Counted from the stretch's first letter, positions 9,560-21,931 are shown. The stretch: DNA of 64,000 nt from Neoceratodus forsteri (GCA_016271365.2 CM028131.1:173728501-173792500), one strand, 5' to 3'. Numbers and translations are program-made. The notes: a model not told the origin generated them from the sequence alone.

Positions 9560-10375
9560 GGACAGCAGTCCCTGGTGGCTAGCACCCCCCAGCCCCAATC
9601 CCCTGATAATATAAAATAAAAAAGCATGTTCCTAGAGGTGTACTGGACCCCCTCAGCCCTGATCCCCATTTATGAAATAAAACCAATGTCCCTTGTGGTC
9701 TAGTGGACCTCCCATCCCTGATCTCACTATGAATATTAATGCTATTTCCCTGGTGGTCTAGCAGACCCCCTCCCTATCCCTGATCTCTGCTATAAATATT
9801 TTTCAATATTTCCCTGGTGGTCTAGCAGACCCCCCATCCCCCAACCCTTGTAGGCAGGGCCCCACCACCCCACTCCCCCTGTCCCATCCTAGAGCCAGTG
9901 ACTGGCACAGCCCTGCACTCACCACCACTGCCAGCCACTGACTGAGCTGTCATGGAAAGCATACTGTATACACTATGTGGCCACTGACTGACTGCTCAGT
10001 GAGTGAGCTTCCGTCAATGAGTATGTATTGTATACAGTACATGCTTCTTGAGAGCTCAGTCAGTGGCTGGTTGTGGTGATGAGTAGAGGGCTGTGCCAGT
10101 TGCCAGCTCTACAACTGAACAAGGGAGAGTGGGGTGGTTGTGCACTGACTGCTGTGATGAGTGGTGGGGTCTGCTAGATCACCAGAGAAATATTGAAAAA
10201 TGTTTATAGCGGAGATCGGGGATAGGAGGGGGGCCTGCTAGACCACCAGGGAAATATCACAAAATATTTATAGTGGAGATCTGGAATAGGGAGGTGGGGT
10301 CCGCTAGACTACCAGGGACATTTAATTAAGTTTATTTCAAAGGAGATTGGGGCTAGGGAGGGGGAATGTGGCACA
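9560..10375. repeat. Giant imperfect inverted repeat with internal sub-repeats
   Basis: Left-arm units read CCTGGTGGTCTAGCAGACCC, then CCCTGATCTC and TATAAATATTTTTCAATATTT. They recur about every 70 bp near 9572, 9690, 9750 and 9815. The right arm carries the reverse complements (GGTCTGCTAGATCACCAG, GAAATATTGAAAAATGTTTATAGCGGAGATCGGGGA) near 10170, 10230 and 10300. The central stem pairs CAGCCACTGACTGAGCT (about 9932) with AGCTCAGTCAGTGGCTG (about 10055), and GTATAC with GTATAC. The apex is about 9990. There is no coding content. A non-autonomous DNA transposon with sub-terminal repeats is the best explanation. Confidence 0.8.
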
Positions 10376-11905
10376 TTAACGTAAATGTGTAACCTCTCCC
10401 AGAGGACATACTTCTAAGCATCCTTAAAAATGTTCCCTCTGGGAGGGTTTCATGAATACCGACTTAACGGATTTGGTAGCCTGCATCTGCCATAAGCCCC
10501 CTAGCACCATGCTGCAGCCCATTTTGTGGCACAAGGCTGCTGCATGCCCCATTTGCCACAGGCAGCCAGCGTTTGGCACAGGCTGCCTTTGTGAATTGCT
10601 CCTGGTGCATCTTTTAGCACAAGCCATACCATGCGCCATTCCTTGTGGTGCAAGCGCCTTGCACCATTACTGGGAGCTTTGTGAATTGGGCCCTTGTGTG
10701 TGTGTGTGTGTGTGTATGTTTAACATAACAGAGAGAGCATACCACAGTATGAGGACTAGTGCCCCACATTTGGAAAGTCGGTGTCCCACATTTCAGTGAC
10801 CAAAACAGGTTAAGAGGGTCGAAAGGATGGAATGCAGTACTGTAGGTGCATCCCTTTTCTAAATGAATACATTATGGTAATACTGCTGCTTACTTGTGCT
10901 CTGTAGTTAGGTGGCCAGTGACCTGCATTTGGCAGCCCTATATATTTTAGGTGTCGGTATTTAGCCCCATTATTTAGTTTGTACAGTATTTGCATACAGA
11001 CCCAGTCAATACCATGTGTTAAGCGGGTGATGCTGGATCATTTACAGCAATTGAATCTACAGTAGTTTGTGAGGGCTGGATGTTTTTGTCCATTCTACAG
11101 ATAGCGCCCATTCAGGCTCAAAGCGGAAAGTGGAAAAAGTGTGGATCTGTCTTTTGTGATTAATTATACTGTACACACATTGCTGTGTGTAAGCCCCAGC
11201 ATTCTGTTGCCTTTTATCAGGCTGTCAAGCTGCTTCACAAGCTGCTAAAAGCCAGCAGAAGCTGAGACACACTGCTGTTAGCTATTCTATACTATCATTG
11301 CTATATGTGTATCTCTGCATTCTTCTGTCTTTTAGAAAACTGTGCAACCACTTCACAGCTTGAACAGACATCTAAATGCGTCATTGCCATTCCATACCAT
11401 TCTACTGCCATTTAGCTGGTTGTGGAACTTCTTCCCGAATCCTAGCCTGCTTAAAGTCAGTAGAAGGTACCACTTTGATTTTGCTTTAAGTTTTAAAGTA
11501 CAGCAAAAAGTGCAAGTGTGCTGTTATCATTACTTATGGAATGCCTTCTGCTGCCTTTTAGCAGGCTGTCAGGAAGCTGCTTCCCAGACTGCTAAAACTT
11601 ACCAAAATGCACCATTTGGCTTCCGGTTTTCAAAACATTTAGGGGGGATCATGCCACCGGACCACTCCTAAAAAAGTTTTGGTCCCCCCCAATAATTTTC
11701 TCTGCATGACATCCCTGGTTGCCAGTAACTCACACATGTAAAAGAATCTAAAATGCAAAGAAAAATGCTAAAGAGCTAGTGAACTGCCTAAAACTAATAT
11801 TAGATTTTAAAAGCAGCCAGCCACTACCTTTCATATCGGAGGTACTTTTTATTTTCCCTTTGTTTAATTAGAAGATTGTTTACCTGATATTAGTAGGTGT
11901 GATAT
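10376..11905. other. No gene recognised; (GT)n tract and a diverged direct repeat
   Basis: A (GT)n microsatellite lies at about 10695-10716. Three loosely similar blocks containing CTG(T/C)(C/T)TTTTA.CAGGCTGTCA and AAGCTGCTTC..A.GCTGCTAAAA occur near 11200, 11320 (poor) and 11540, suggesting an old tandem duplication. No protein domain was seen; the 109-codon frame at 11342-11671 runs through these repeats and is probably chance. Confidence 0.4.
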
Positions 11906-12135
11906 GTGAAACAGCTCTAAGCCTGGCAGCTGACATATCTTGCTCTACTGCCCCACACTACAATATCAGCTTTGTGATCTCACTGACTGTAACATCACTG
12001 CTACTTAGGAACAGCAAGTGAGTGACTAGCAGGTCATTCACCTGTGATGTCACTGTCAGTGAAATCTTAATGCCGATGATGTAGTTTGGGGCAGTGGAGT
12101 TAGATATGTCAGCTGCCAGGCTAAGAGCTGTTATA
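11906..12135. repeat. Palindromic MITE-like repeat
   Basis: ACAGCTCTAAGCCTGGCAGC at 11911-11930 is mirrored by GCTGCCAGGCTAAGAGCTGT ending at 12131. The pairing continues inward through TGACATATCT / AGATATGTCA, CTACTGCCCCA / TGGGGCAGTGG and CACTGACTGTAACATCAC / GTGATGTCACTGTCAGTG. Arms extend nearly to the centre at about 12020, so almost the entire 220 bp folds into one hairpin. No coding capacity. Outer bases TGTGATA / TATCACA may extend the repeat by about 25 bp on each side. Confidence 0.75.
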
Positions 12136-12925
12136 CTCATCCAGCACAATATTATCACATAGAAGACTTTCTAATGAGCAAAAGAAAAAGGAAAAAAATA
12201 CTTTAGAAATAGAAAGTTACAACTGACTACTACTTGAAATTTGTGTTATTTTCTGTCTGTCTCATTTGGCTCCACTAGCTCATCAAGTACTGTTTGGCTG
12301 AGAGGTGCTTTCAACTAGACCATTGTCCCAGCACCACAGTCCTACTGAGAGTACCTCCTGATAAGAAAAGGCTTGGCACTCACCTCCAAAGACATCTGCT
12401 GACCTGCAGGGCTAAATATGCCTGCATCAAACATGTCTGCACCAGTACATTTTCTAGTTCCAGTTGCCATTCTGCTCCCACTTCAACCTCTGTTGGCAGT
12501 GCCTTGCTTCACTTTTAACTTCTGCATATCTCTGCCCCCATTGCAATGAACTCCTGATTGTACATCGTAGTTTAAATGCAACTGAGCACAGCTGCAGCAT
12601 TGTCCTGATCCAGAAGGCCCTAATCCTGCCTTTTAATGTAACTGCTGACAATGACCAATTGACTGGCTTTTTTATTAACCAGCCAAGAGGCCAAGTGATG
12701 CTTCTGAGGAGTTAAGATGTCTCTGTTACAGCTCCACCACCCAAAGGCTTTAAAACAAGTATTTCTGGCTTTTAAAATTGCTTTTGTGTCAGAATACCCT
12801 CCAACAACTCGCAAATAAAACCCAAGCAGCTGGAGCACTGTATTCCTCACAAACAATGAATTTTGCAACCGAGATGCCCATGCCATCCTAAGAGCCTGCC
12901 AACAAAAAGTACAAGATAGGAACCA
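12136..12925. other. No recognisable feature upstream of an L1 ORF1 relic
   Basis: Could be 5' UTR of the L1 relic that follows. Overlapping opposite-strand frames (12454-12937) lack motifs I recognise. Confidence 0.3.
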
Positions 12926-12928
12926 ATC

Positions 12929-13645
12929 TTGCATCACCAGCGGAAGTCCTCCCTTAACGAAGGCACAGCAGAGAAACTTGACAGGTATTTTGATGACCTG
13001 GCTGCTATTAAAATATCCATCCTGGACATGGCAAGTGAACTAAAAGCATTTAAGCCAACTTTGGAAGCCCTGAGTACTAGAGTCGGGGACGCTGAGGCTT
13101 GCATCAGTCCCATTGAGGAAAGATAGACAAAAGAAAGTTCTGAACTGAAAGAGCTGAAGAAAAAACTAGAGAAACTGGAGGGAGGACAGGGTCAAGGATC
13201 AAGAGACAAGAAATAAGAGAAAGAACCTTGTGCTCATTGGGATAGCTGAAAAGGCACAGGGTAAAAATATGCTCACCATCATTCAGAAATGTTTACAAGA
13301 TGTTGCTTGTTCACCGAAGATGGGCACTGCCTATACTATTGAAAGGGTGCATGGCTCACTCCAGTCCCATCCACCCCCTCAGAGAAATTGCAGACTATAA
13401 TTGTGTGCTGCCTCAACTTTCAAAAAACAAAATATATTCAGGATGAAGCCAGAATTAAAGAGGACCTTTACTGGAATGGGCATCATGTCCACATTTTTAG
13501 TGATGCAATCCCCCTGGTATGGGAGCAACAGATGGCATACAAGCCAGTCAAGAGGGCTGTCCACAAGGCAAACACAAAATTCAGAATGCTTTACCCAGCA
13601 CAGCTGCTGGTAATCCACAAGCTATGGAGTCAAGGAGTTTGAAAC
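12929..13645 (+). pseudogene. L1-clade ORF1 relic (coiled coil, RRM, C-terminal domain)
   Basis: The first block is a heptad-rich coiled coil (LKAFKPTLEALSTRVGDAEA), followed after a stop by ELKELKKKLEKLE and ETRNKRKNLVLIGIAEKAQG. The latter matches the L1 ORF1p junction E-x-RSRRNNI-x-I-x-GIPEG at the RRM start. AYTIERVHGSLQSHPP matches the ERAHR block. VHIFSDAIPLVWEQQ and VKRAVHKANTKFRMLYPAQL match the C-terminal domain (IFPDLSxE, FRxLYPARL). At least three frame breaks occur. ORF1p in L1 is a trimeric RNA chaperone. No ORF2 follows recognisably. Confidence 0.65.
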
Positions 13646-16600
13646 CACTGGAGTGGCTCACAGGGAACTGCCGCACTTTGTACCTGGTATCACCATCAAG
13701 CCGGACGATGGCAAATACTGTTCCAGTAAGGCAACCTACCTCAAGCATGCCACTAATCTGGATGATAAGATAAGATGGCACAGCGTACCTTCCTGCCATA
13801 AATGAACTTTGAGAAGAGGTGGGTGTAAAACAATGTTAATTTCTCTGCCTGCCTGCCTTACAAGCAATGCCTCAGTGATGAGGCACGCTCCTGACTAAGG
13901 ACTGCATGAACTATTTTTACTTAGTTTGTTGGAGGTCTCCCTTGCATCACCCCTGCCCAGAGACTTTTCTCCAACAGGGAAACCTATCTGACAGCACCAC
14001 TGTCCACCATGACTTTATGGCCCTTTGTTCCCCTTGCAGAGTTTCCCATCGCTGACCCAAAAACACTGATATGTGGCAGCAATAAATCTAGCCTTTGCAT
14101 CAAGAAGGCTGAAGAACAGACATCTGATAGAACAATCCCCCAAAGCCAACTCCCCACACCAGCCACATGATGATCCAAGAAGGTGCTACCCCTGAAGAAA
14201 GGAACAAGGAACTCCCTTCACCTATGCAGACTGACTTTCCTGCAAGGCCAAATAACGGAGCAACAGCTAGATGCATCAGCCTCCTCTTACTCTTTGCTGG
14301 ACACAGAAGGGAGTCTCATGGGACCCTGACCAATAATCAGTATTCATAAGCATCTGATCAAAAGATTCACACTAGAGTGAAGGTCTAACATGAACATGGG
14401 AAACCAGATCCCTTTACAAAAAAATCACCATGCGGCCAGACACAGGGGTTCTGGGGGGGGGACGAAGGAACAAAATATAGAAGCTACCACTGCAGCAGGT
14501 GATTGAAACAGGCCATTGCTACAGGTAAGAGCCCCTCTACTAATATCCAAGACAGTGGCAATTTGGGGGCAGGTGTAGAAGCCCCCCCCAGTGGTTAGGG
14601 ACATAGAACTTTTGGGTCATACTGGGTCTGACTGCATGGTGGGGGAAGGTGAGATATGCCATAGAACCACATAGTTACTGCTGATCCTGTCTGGGCACAA
14701 CACCTTAGACAAGAGAATGAGTGACGGGTTGGGGGACAAGACACTCCATCAGGCGGTAAACACAGTCACAAACCCAAGGCTCGAAGTGTAATCCACATGG
14801 CCAACAGAATGAAGTGGTTCTTTTTTATTGGGGGACCAGTGGCAAAGGAGTGTAGTGGATTGGGGGATCAGAAGCCAGGAAGGACATCTAGATCCCTCTG
14901 GTATCACCAACAAAGTTTGCGCTCCTGGCGAGTGCCACAAACAGGGATCAGGGATGCTCTTAATCATGCGTCAGTCATTAAAACCCAATGCTGTCTTGTC
15001 AAAAACCCTGAGTGGATCCCAAAGGAAGGAAAAGGTAGTCTGGGGAACATTGATGCCTCATGGCTTATATATAACCAGGCAGAAAGCATACTAGACCCTG
15101 CCACACAGAAAATGCAGCAACAGGTACACTGAAGTGCTCGAGGTATAGGAGCCAAAATGACACACCAAGTGCTGCTCATGGCTCGTCTGAGGGTATACTG
15201 CCCCCTCCTCACACCCTGCAACTTGTGAGCTGGGATGCCCGACCTCTGGCTAACTGCACAGCAGTTACCAATCTTAGCTACATTCAAGGCTGAGCTCCAC
15301 CCACTATAGCCCCCTGCCCCACAGCAGACAGATTTGCACAGGGCATGAATAAAGGCTCTAACCCATGATTCCCAACCTCACAGTCACCCAGTCCAGCCTC
15401 CTGTACCACCTTGAATTCCATAAAAAAAAAATACTGATGAGGGCTGGAATGGCAGTGATAAAAACAGTTTGATTTCCCGGACAGCTTTTCAGCATTGGCT
15501 GAGGAGGTTGCAAGTAGGTGGCAGAACTTCATAGTCATCCTCTCGGCTCACTGAAGCACCACTCAGTGAGAGGGACTCAGATATACGAAAAAAGCACCAA
15601 ATGACTAGTAGCACAAATCCACTGGAGAATCTCAAGATGAGCTCAGGGCCCATGACCGCCCGTGGGCCGGCTGGGCTGAACACCCAATGGGACAAGGCTC
15701 AGGTGAATGGTACAATAACCTGAGCTTACCCACACCACCCCACCCACTACAACCTCACGGTCCAATGCAGGTAGGGAACATGGACCTCATTCTCATGGGG
15801 TTCTATAACTGCAGATGGGCATGAGCAGTCAGCACCCAGATCACTATCCTATCCTACCAGCCTCACTTGGAGGTGGACGCCCACCACAGGTGAAATCACA
15901 CCTTAGCTACAAGCAATCGAACATGGTAGCACCAAACATCCCCCAATCTAAAAGCATAAAAAATATGCATTCACTGGCCACTTGGTCTCCCAGAAGAAAG
16001 GGAAAGGGAGGGAGAGTAAGATGCATCCACACACTGAACAAACCACTAACTGGACACCCTCAACCTAGGGGACAAATGTTCAAAGCACACAGTAGAAGTG
16101 GACAAAAAAGGAATGGCTGTAATAAGGATGGCAGAGGCACAGGCAGCTGTCCGAATAACCTTAATCCCACTGGTAGCTCCATGGTGAAGGGGACTTCAGT
16201 GATGGGAAACCAAAGGGGTGGCTTGAGTATCACTGAATCACATAGGAACTGGAAAAGTGGGTGACTCCTACCAGGAAATCACATCACACTAGGGGTTTCA
16301 CTGATCCCCAAGGCAGGCAGACAAGAAAGATAAGAGTAGCCTACTAAAATATTAACACCCAGACCCAGCGCGCGGAGTATAAACTCAGGTACAAAAGGGG
16401 ATGTCAGGGTACTCTGGGTACCTCAAGAAGCAGGAGAAGGCTATGTGGGGGGTAATGTTGTGACTTACACCATGCATCCAGACAACCAGACACGGTCACT
16501 GGACAGATCAAATATAATGTTAGCTGTGACCCCAAATACTCAAACAGTGGCATCCCCAATAGGGGGAGGACATGCCTGGGTTTAGCTGACAAGGAAATGG

Positions 16601-17766
16601 AGCATACTAACATACTAAGAATGCCAGCAGAATAGGTCCAATGGTCTATCGAGTCTGCTTGAGAGTCAGTACCCTGAGTGGGCACCAGGCATACACGGTA
16701 TATAAACAAAAATATTTTCTAGGGACAGGCATCTATTTTTACCAGAAAGCCAAATGAAGACTATGGGACAGCAATACAAGTTTTGGAGTGAAAGGGAAAA
16801 AAAACTCACTCGGACCACACACAGATCTAATTTGTAGGCTCACACACTCCCAGAGATCAGATCCAAGTCTTGAAGGTGGACCCTCCATCAACCAGGGCAA
16901 GCCTAGTTTCTATGCAATGTTCATCTGCATTTATTATTACTTAGCTTATGGAGGAGCAGCAAGATGGCTGCAGTGCTGCTCTGCTACACTGCTGGCTCCA
17001 GACCTCCTGCTGTTTGTCAATTGCTAAAAAAATTTTAGTTAAGCTCTTTAGACGTTTTCTTGAAAGAAAGTTCTGTTATTTTAAATCATCAGTTCTGAGA
17101 CACCATTTTGAATTAAGGTTAAGCAATGGAATCCTCGGACTTTGACAAGTGCTATTGGATCCAGTGAATTTTAATGCATATTCTCTGAATAAGTTTTTTT
17201 TGTAGCTAAAAAAAGCTGCAAATCATTTTGCTTTGTCGCATGGTCATGTTGGTTGATCGTTGGTTCTCAGCATTCAACATTTTGTCCGGTCTCTTGTCAG
17301 TTGGGAAAGAAGGAGAGAAAGCCAGAGGAAAGGGCAATGAGAAATCTGCTGAGAATGAGCATGATATCTACTTTACAAGGATATGAAAGAGACCTTGGAA
17401 AAGAAGAAGACCCTCACAGCAAAGGTGAGTTCTGGAGCACTGTAGGTGCTGAAAAGCTGATTTTAGCCCTACACAAGGTATGATATACTTGCCTGGGGGA
17501 AGGGGGGGACTGAGAGAATTGTTCAAGTATATTATCAAAGTTATTACACTTCAAGGAGCCTTTCTTCTTTTACTCCCTCTCCCTAGGTTGGGTACAGTTA
17601 AACTTCTCAGATCTACAGAATTCTTAATGGAGCGATTGTGCAGAGAGTAGAATACTGACACTTCAGGTGTGCTCAGGTGAGCACAGCAGCTAAGAGAAGC
17701 TATTATAGAGAAGTCTTGTGGTGGCTGTGGAGCCCGAACTGCTGACCTAGAAAAGTGGTTCTGTTA
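13646..17766. other. Long stretch without a recognisable gene
   Basis: The first 1-1.5 kb may be L1 inter-ORF sequence following the ORF1 relic, since L1-A has a 1.5-kb gap there. I see no endonuclease or RT motif afterwards. A G8 run at about 14451 and C8-type runs at about 14581 are present. Near 16950 a G+C-richer block (GCAGCAAGATGGCTGCAGTG) starts a short frame, and AAGGTGAGT near 17422 resembles a splice donor. Neither is enough to call an exon. Frames at 14797-15132, 15815-16264 and 17253-17483 have no recognisable domain. Confidence 0.35.
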
Positions 17767-18765
17767 ATTCAATCAATCAATCTTATTTATCCAGGCAAAA
17801 ACACCATTGAGACAACTCATTTGCAAGGTGGACCTGGTACAGGTATGGGTATATATATGAAAGGTAGATGAACATATATGTGAGGCACAATAAAATACAA
17901 TCTTACACATAGGTTATAGTTATCATAGTTTGATAAGCATATAATACATGACACAATCGATACAAGCTTGCAATAGGTTATAGTTTGTACAACATATTCA
18001 AGAGAAAAAGAAGAACACGGTTATACAACAAATACGTGAAAGAAAAAAACAACAACAAAAAACAGATGTAAACAGCAAGATGCATGAGTCAATTAATACA
18101 AAAAAAAATGTCACCCAGTAACCACAATTTCCAGATAATAGAAGCCATTAGAGAGCTGGGCACTGGGAGAAGAGGAAAAGCTCCAGTATGGTTTAGCTAG
18201 TGAGGGCAGTTGCATAATTCTTTAAAGGCTGTAGCAAAGAGAGTTTTGAAGAAGGGTACTTTCACTGGGAGGACTACTTTAAAGGTTTTTTGCACAGTAT
18301 TCCAAATGGCAGGGAGAAAGTGACTTATGGCCACTTTACCAAAGTGTGTGTTTACCTTAGGAATAACAAGAGAGGAAACGAAAGGCTCCTTAGAAGATAA
18401 CTCCCTGGCTGACAGAGAGGTAGACAGTCAGAGATGTATTTAGGAAGCTTATTTGTCAATGCTCTAAGTGTCCAAAGGACAGCGTTTTTATGCCATCTGT
18501 AACTAAGTAAGTTCCAGCCAAGAACAGAGTAGATGGTGCAGTGATGAGTGTAGCATGGTGCATTTGTGATGAATCTAATTGCCCGATGATAGTGGGTGTC
18601 AAGTTTCCCTAAAGCCACACTAGTCCCATGACCATACAGGATATCAGCATAGTCTAGGAGTGGTATGAACATTGATTGTACGAGACTTTTTTTGCCTCCT
18701 GTGTTAGTAGATGCTTTATGCGAAAGAATATACCAAGTCTTTGTCTTAGTCTTTTGTAATGGAAA
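17767..18765 (-). mobile_element. L2-like LINE 3' end with (TGAT)n tail
   Basis: The minus strand encodes SLVQSMFIPLLDYADILYGH, LGKLDTHYHRAIRFITNAP, THHCTIYSVLGWNLLSYR and LTNKLPKYISDCL. These are the ordered C-terminal blocks of L2-type RTs. The 138-codon open stretch (18768-18352) ends and the C-terminal segment (AFKVVLPVKVPFFKTLF-like) is in another frame. The 3' end reads GTTTTTGCCTGGATAAATAAG followed by ATTGATTGATTG at 17767-17782, a tail type distinct from the AAATAAAT-tailed L2 elements. The RT palm is missing, so this is a typical 5'-truncated insertion. Confidence 0.75.
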
Positions 18766-19440
18766 CATGGAAAGAAGGGTCTCCTTTTACCTTCAGATGT
18801 GTGAGTTGTTTGGCGCTTGGATGGCTACAGAGGCTGCCCTTTTGCTGACCTATGTGATAAAGTTGTACACTTATGTCTTGACTGTGCTGCTGCTAGCTAG
18901 AGATACCAAATTGAAATGACTTGAAACTGTGTTCCTGTGTGTTTTAAATACTTTTAGAGTCACTGTCATTGATCCCTTCTCCTGATTTTCAGGAACAGGA
19001 AGAGGGGTGCTGTAGTTCATATCGCTAAGTAGAGCGAACTACTCACTCGCAAACAGGGGCATATTTTATTCTGCTCAGCACTGGGTATACTTACATACAG
19101 TTTCTAGTATACATGCACAGTAGATTTGGGGATTTTGAGCTTTGAAACAATAATTTCAAACATGAGGGAGCCATTACCCCCGCACTACTTCTGGGTGATC
19201 TGTACAATTCTTAAGCTGCCCTGCTGCGAGCAGGGGAGACGTGCAGGGTGTGCAGATTGCACACATGGAGAAGCATGCATCTGTGCATAGTTATGCATGT
19301 TGGGCACATTTTGTGGATTGAAGAGGGCACAACATAATCAAGGGACAGTACTGAGACACTACAGGAGAAGTGCTTAGTAAGTTTTATATAAAACAAATAC
19401 CTTATACTGAATACAACTGTTTTGAAGGAATAATGGAATT
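18766..19440 (+). other. Probable 5' flank / 5' UTR of CR1-A
   Basis: No coding signature. It lies immediately upstream of the CR1-A zinc finger and has a modestly G+C-rich patch near 19.21-19.27 kb (CCCTGCTGCGAGCAGGGGAG, itself a short hairpin). The element's 5' boundary cannot be placed. Confidence 0.3.
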
Positions 19441-19460
19441 AAATCAGTTACTTAAAGGTA

Positions 19461-20737
19461 CAATGAGGACACTGTGTTGAATGTGATATGTACTTAATTT
19501 CTGATATTCCAATAGTTGATACGCCTTTTATTTGTTTAAAGTGTAAATAAAATAGGGAAATGCAAGTAGAAATTTCACTATTTAATACAGGATTAAAAGC
19601 ATTGGAAATCAGCCAACAAGATTTATTAAAGAAAATGGAAAATGAGGAAATAGGTCAAGTTCAAACTTGGCTAAAGAAGGTGCACTTTCTGTCACACTGG
19701 GTCAAAGTTCAAATGTTTCTTCAAACACTCTTCTCCCCACCCCAAAACAACCAGGATGTTGAATCTAATATCAGCTTAGGCCCAAATGTAACAATGACCA
19801 GAAAAAAGAACTAGAGATAATGAAACACAGGAAAACTTAGATAGCAACTGATATGATATACAATCCAAAAGACCAGCTAAGAAAAAAAAGGGGAGAAAAG
19901 CTGAAGTCTTTAAATTACCACTTTGTAACAGCTTCGACCCTCTTATTACAGAAACAGAAGAAGATAGTACATACCTTTCCAGATTGTCTCCCTTATCCAA
20001 AATAAGCTCTGAAACTAAATTGGATAACAATATAGGACACAAGAATGACAATATAGTCACCTTGGGACCCACCGCAACTCTCTACCTTTGACAGAACCTG
20101 ATCAAGTGTACCTAGTGCAAGAAATGGAAGATGGGCCATTAGCCCCAAATAATGTAAATGTGGATCAGAATAATCATTCAAATAACCCCCACAATTCCTA
20201 TGGTAAAAACAAATGCTACACCAGAGCAAATATTTATATTGGGAGATTCCATCACAAGGTTCACAGATAGATATACAACCAGGGGTAATAAAGAGAATGT
20301 AACTAGTTGCAGTTACAGTGGGGCAACAATAGGAGATATTGCACAACTGCTTGCAGGTATATTACAAAATGTGTCAGGACCCAAAACTGTGGTGTTACAT
20401 GCTGGAACAAATAACTTTGGTAAACAAGAGGTAGAAGAAATTACATGCGACATGGAAGCAGCAATAAAAAATATACAAGAATTAAATGCAACCCCTATAA
20501 TATCAGAAGTTCTACCTGTATCTAGGGCAAGCTAGCGAAGGACAAAAAATATTAAACACTTTAACAACTGACAGTGTAGATGGAGTCTCATAAACAATAT
20601 TCATTGCATAAGAACCTGGGGAAAATCTGAAAGTAATTGTCAGCTGTATGGAAATGATAGGTTGCATTTAAGCAGGCAAGGATCAAGGTTACTAGGCTGT
20701 ACTATTTATAGTGCTCTTACTCAAATAAAAAACTAAG
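19461..20737 (+). pseudogene. CR1-A ORF1: CxxC/CxxC zinc finger, coiled coil, SGNH esterase
   Basis: Codons at 19473-19484 read CVEC and those at 19533-19544 read CLKC, a paired CX2C finger with the intervening DMYLISDIPIVDTPFI. A stop follows, then a helical segment (LFNTGLKALEISQQDLLKKM). From 20.23 kb an esterase-type domain appears: ILGDSITRFTD with the GDS nucleophile serine at 20248-20250, LHAGTNN at about 20397, and NDRLHLSRQGSRLLG at about 20655-20700 carrying the Asp/His motif. CR1-like LINEs are known to encode PHD-like plus esterase ORF1 proteins. Several frame changes and stops break the gene. Order and motif spacing match CR1-B ORF1 at 37.7 kb. Confidence 0.75.
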
Positions 20738-20741
20738 GAAA

Positions 20742-21931
20742 ATGGAGCAAGGGGAATCGTCAATCACAGATGAAAAAATTAATACACAGCAAAAAATTAA
20801 CAAAACTAACAATAACAAAACTTTTTGCAATAATAAATCAGGACTATCTTTTCTTTCAACCAATGCAAGGAGTTTACATGGAATAAAAATTGACTGTCTC
20901 CAAATAATACTCCAAAATGAAAAAAAAGACATAGCAGCAGTGACAGAAACTTGGTGGAATGATAACTCTGATTGGATTAAAAATATACCTGGATACATTA
21001 CTTACCACAAAAATAGAACTGAAAAAGGGGGAGGTGTGGTGTTATTTATAAGAGACAATATCAATTCTAAACTAATCATCGACTTAACAGATAAATCTTC
21101 CTGTAAAATTATCTGGGTAGAAATAGTAGGAGAGAGACAACCAAAACTCCTTATCGGTCTTTGTTATAGGCCGCCTGATTCAAACCCAGTAGTAAATCAG
21201 GAAATTATGAATAGTATAAACAACAAAACAAAATATAAAGAAATCATACTAATGGGAGACTTCAATTTCCCAGGAATAAATTGGAAAGAAGGTGAGGGAA
21301 GTAATAATCAAGAAAATTCCTTTCTGGAGATATGCTCAACAAATGGTCTATAGCAATTGATTTGTAAACCAACTAGGAAAAATAATATTCTTGGCTTAAT
21401 TTTAACAGATATTCCAGATAAGATTAGAAATATTCAGGTTAAAACACCATTGCAAAACAGTGACCACATAACTGTTACCTTTGATAGTAATATTCAGATA
21501 AAACCACAGATAGGAAAGACAGTCTTTAAAAATTACAACAGAGCTAATTTTGCACAGTTAAAACAAGATTTACGAATGGAAGTGGAATAATGAGACAACT
21601 TTTTCCAATGAACTATGGTTAAGAGTTAAGAACAAAATCCTGGAAACAGAAAAAAAATATGTTCCAAATAGAACAGTTTATAATAAAAGAGGGAAGATTC
21701 CACCATGGGTAGCACCAACTATAATTAAGTTAATTAAACAAAAAAAAAACGAGTATACAAGGTGATTAAAAGAGAAGATAGTGATTACAACAGATGGAAG
21801 TATAAGATGATCCTAAAGAAATGTAAAATAAAAACAAAAATAGAAAAAAATAGGTTTGAACATAGATTGGCATATATAAATGATGGGAGTAAAAGCTTCT
21901 ACTCCTATATAAATAACAAAAAGCATACCCC
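20742..21931 (+). pseudogene. CR1-A ORF2, 5' part: APE-type endonuclease
   Basis: The longest frame (203 codons from 20742) starts with a low-complexity N-rich leader, then LSFLSTNARSLHGIK (Asn motif), AAVTETWW (catalytic Glu, about 20943), GLCYRPPDSNP, and ILMGDFNFPGINW (Asp/Asn motif, about 21250). A stop at 21353 precedes QLICKPTRKNNILGLILT, and NSDHITVTF (SDH motif, about 21457) is in the next frame. All the main APE catalytic motifs are readable. The frame ends in KSFYSYINNKK at about 21930, exactly where L2-A interrupts. The RT continues at 34.35 kb. Confidence 0.8.

Noticed and set aside
15815..16264. 149-codon + strand frame, basic and proline-rich
   Set aside because: No recognisable domain, low-complexity composition, and surrounded by repeat-like sequence; no supporting evidence.
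16948..17145. Frame starting in a GCAGCAAGATGGCTGCAG context, possible host 5' exon or L1 5' UTR
   Set aside because: Short, no domain, and similar G+C-rich words occur in LINE 5' regions; not decidable from the sequence.
17400..17440. AAGGTGAGT splice-donor-like site after a short charged frame, possible host exon
   Set aside because: A single donor-like nonamer is expected by chance; no acceptor, conserved peptide or partner exon was seen.
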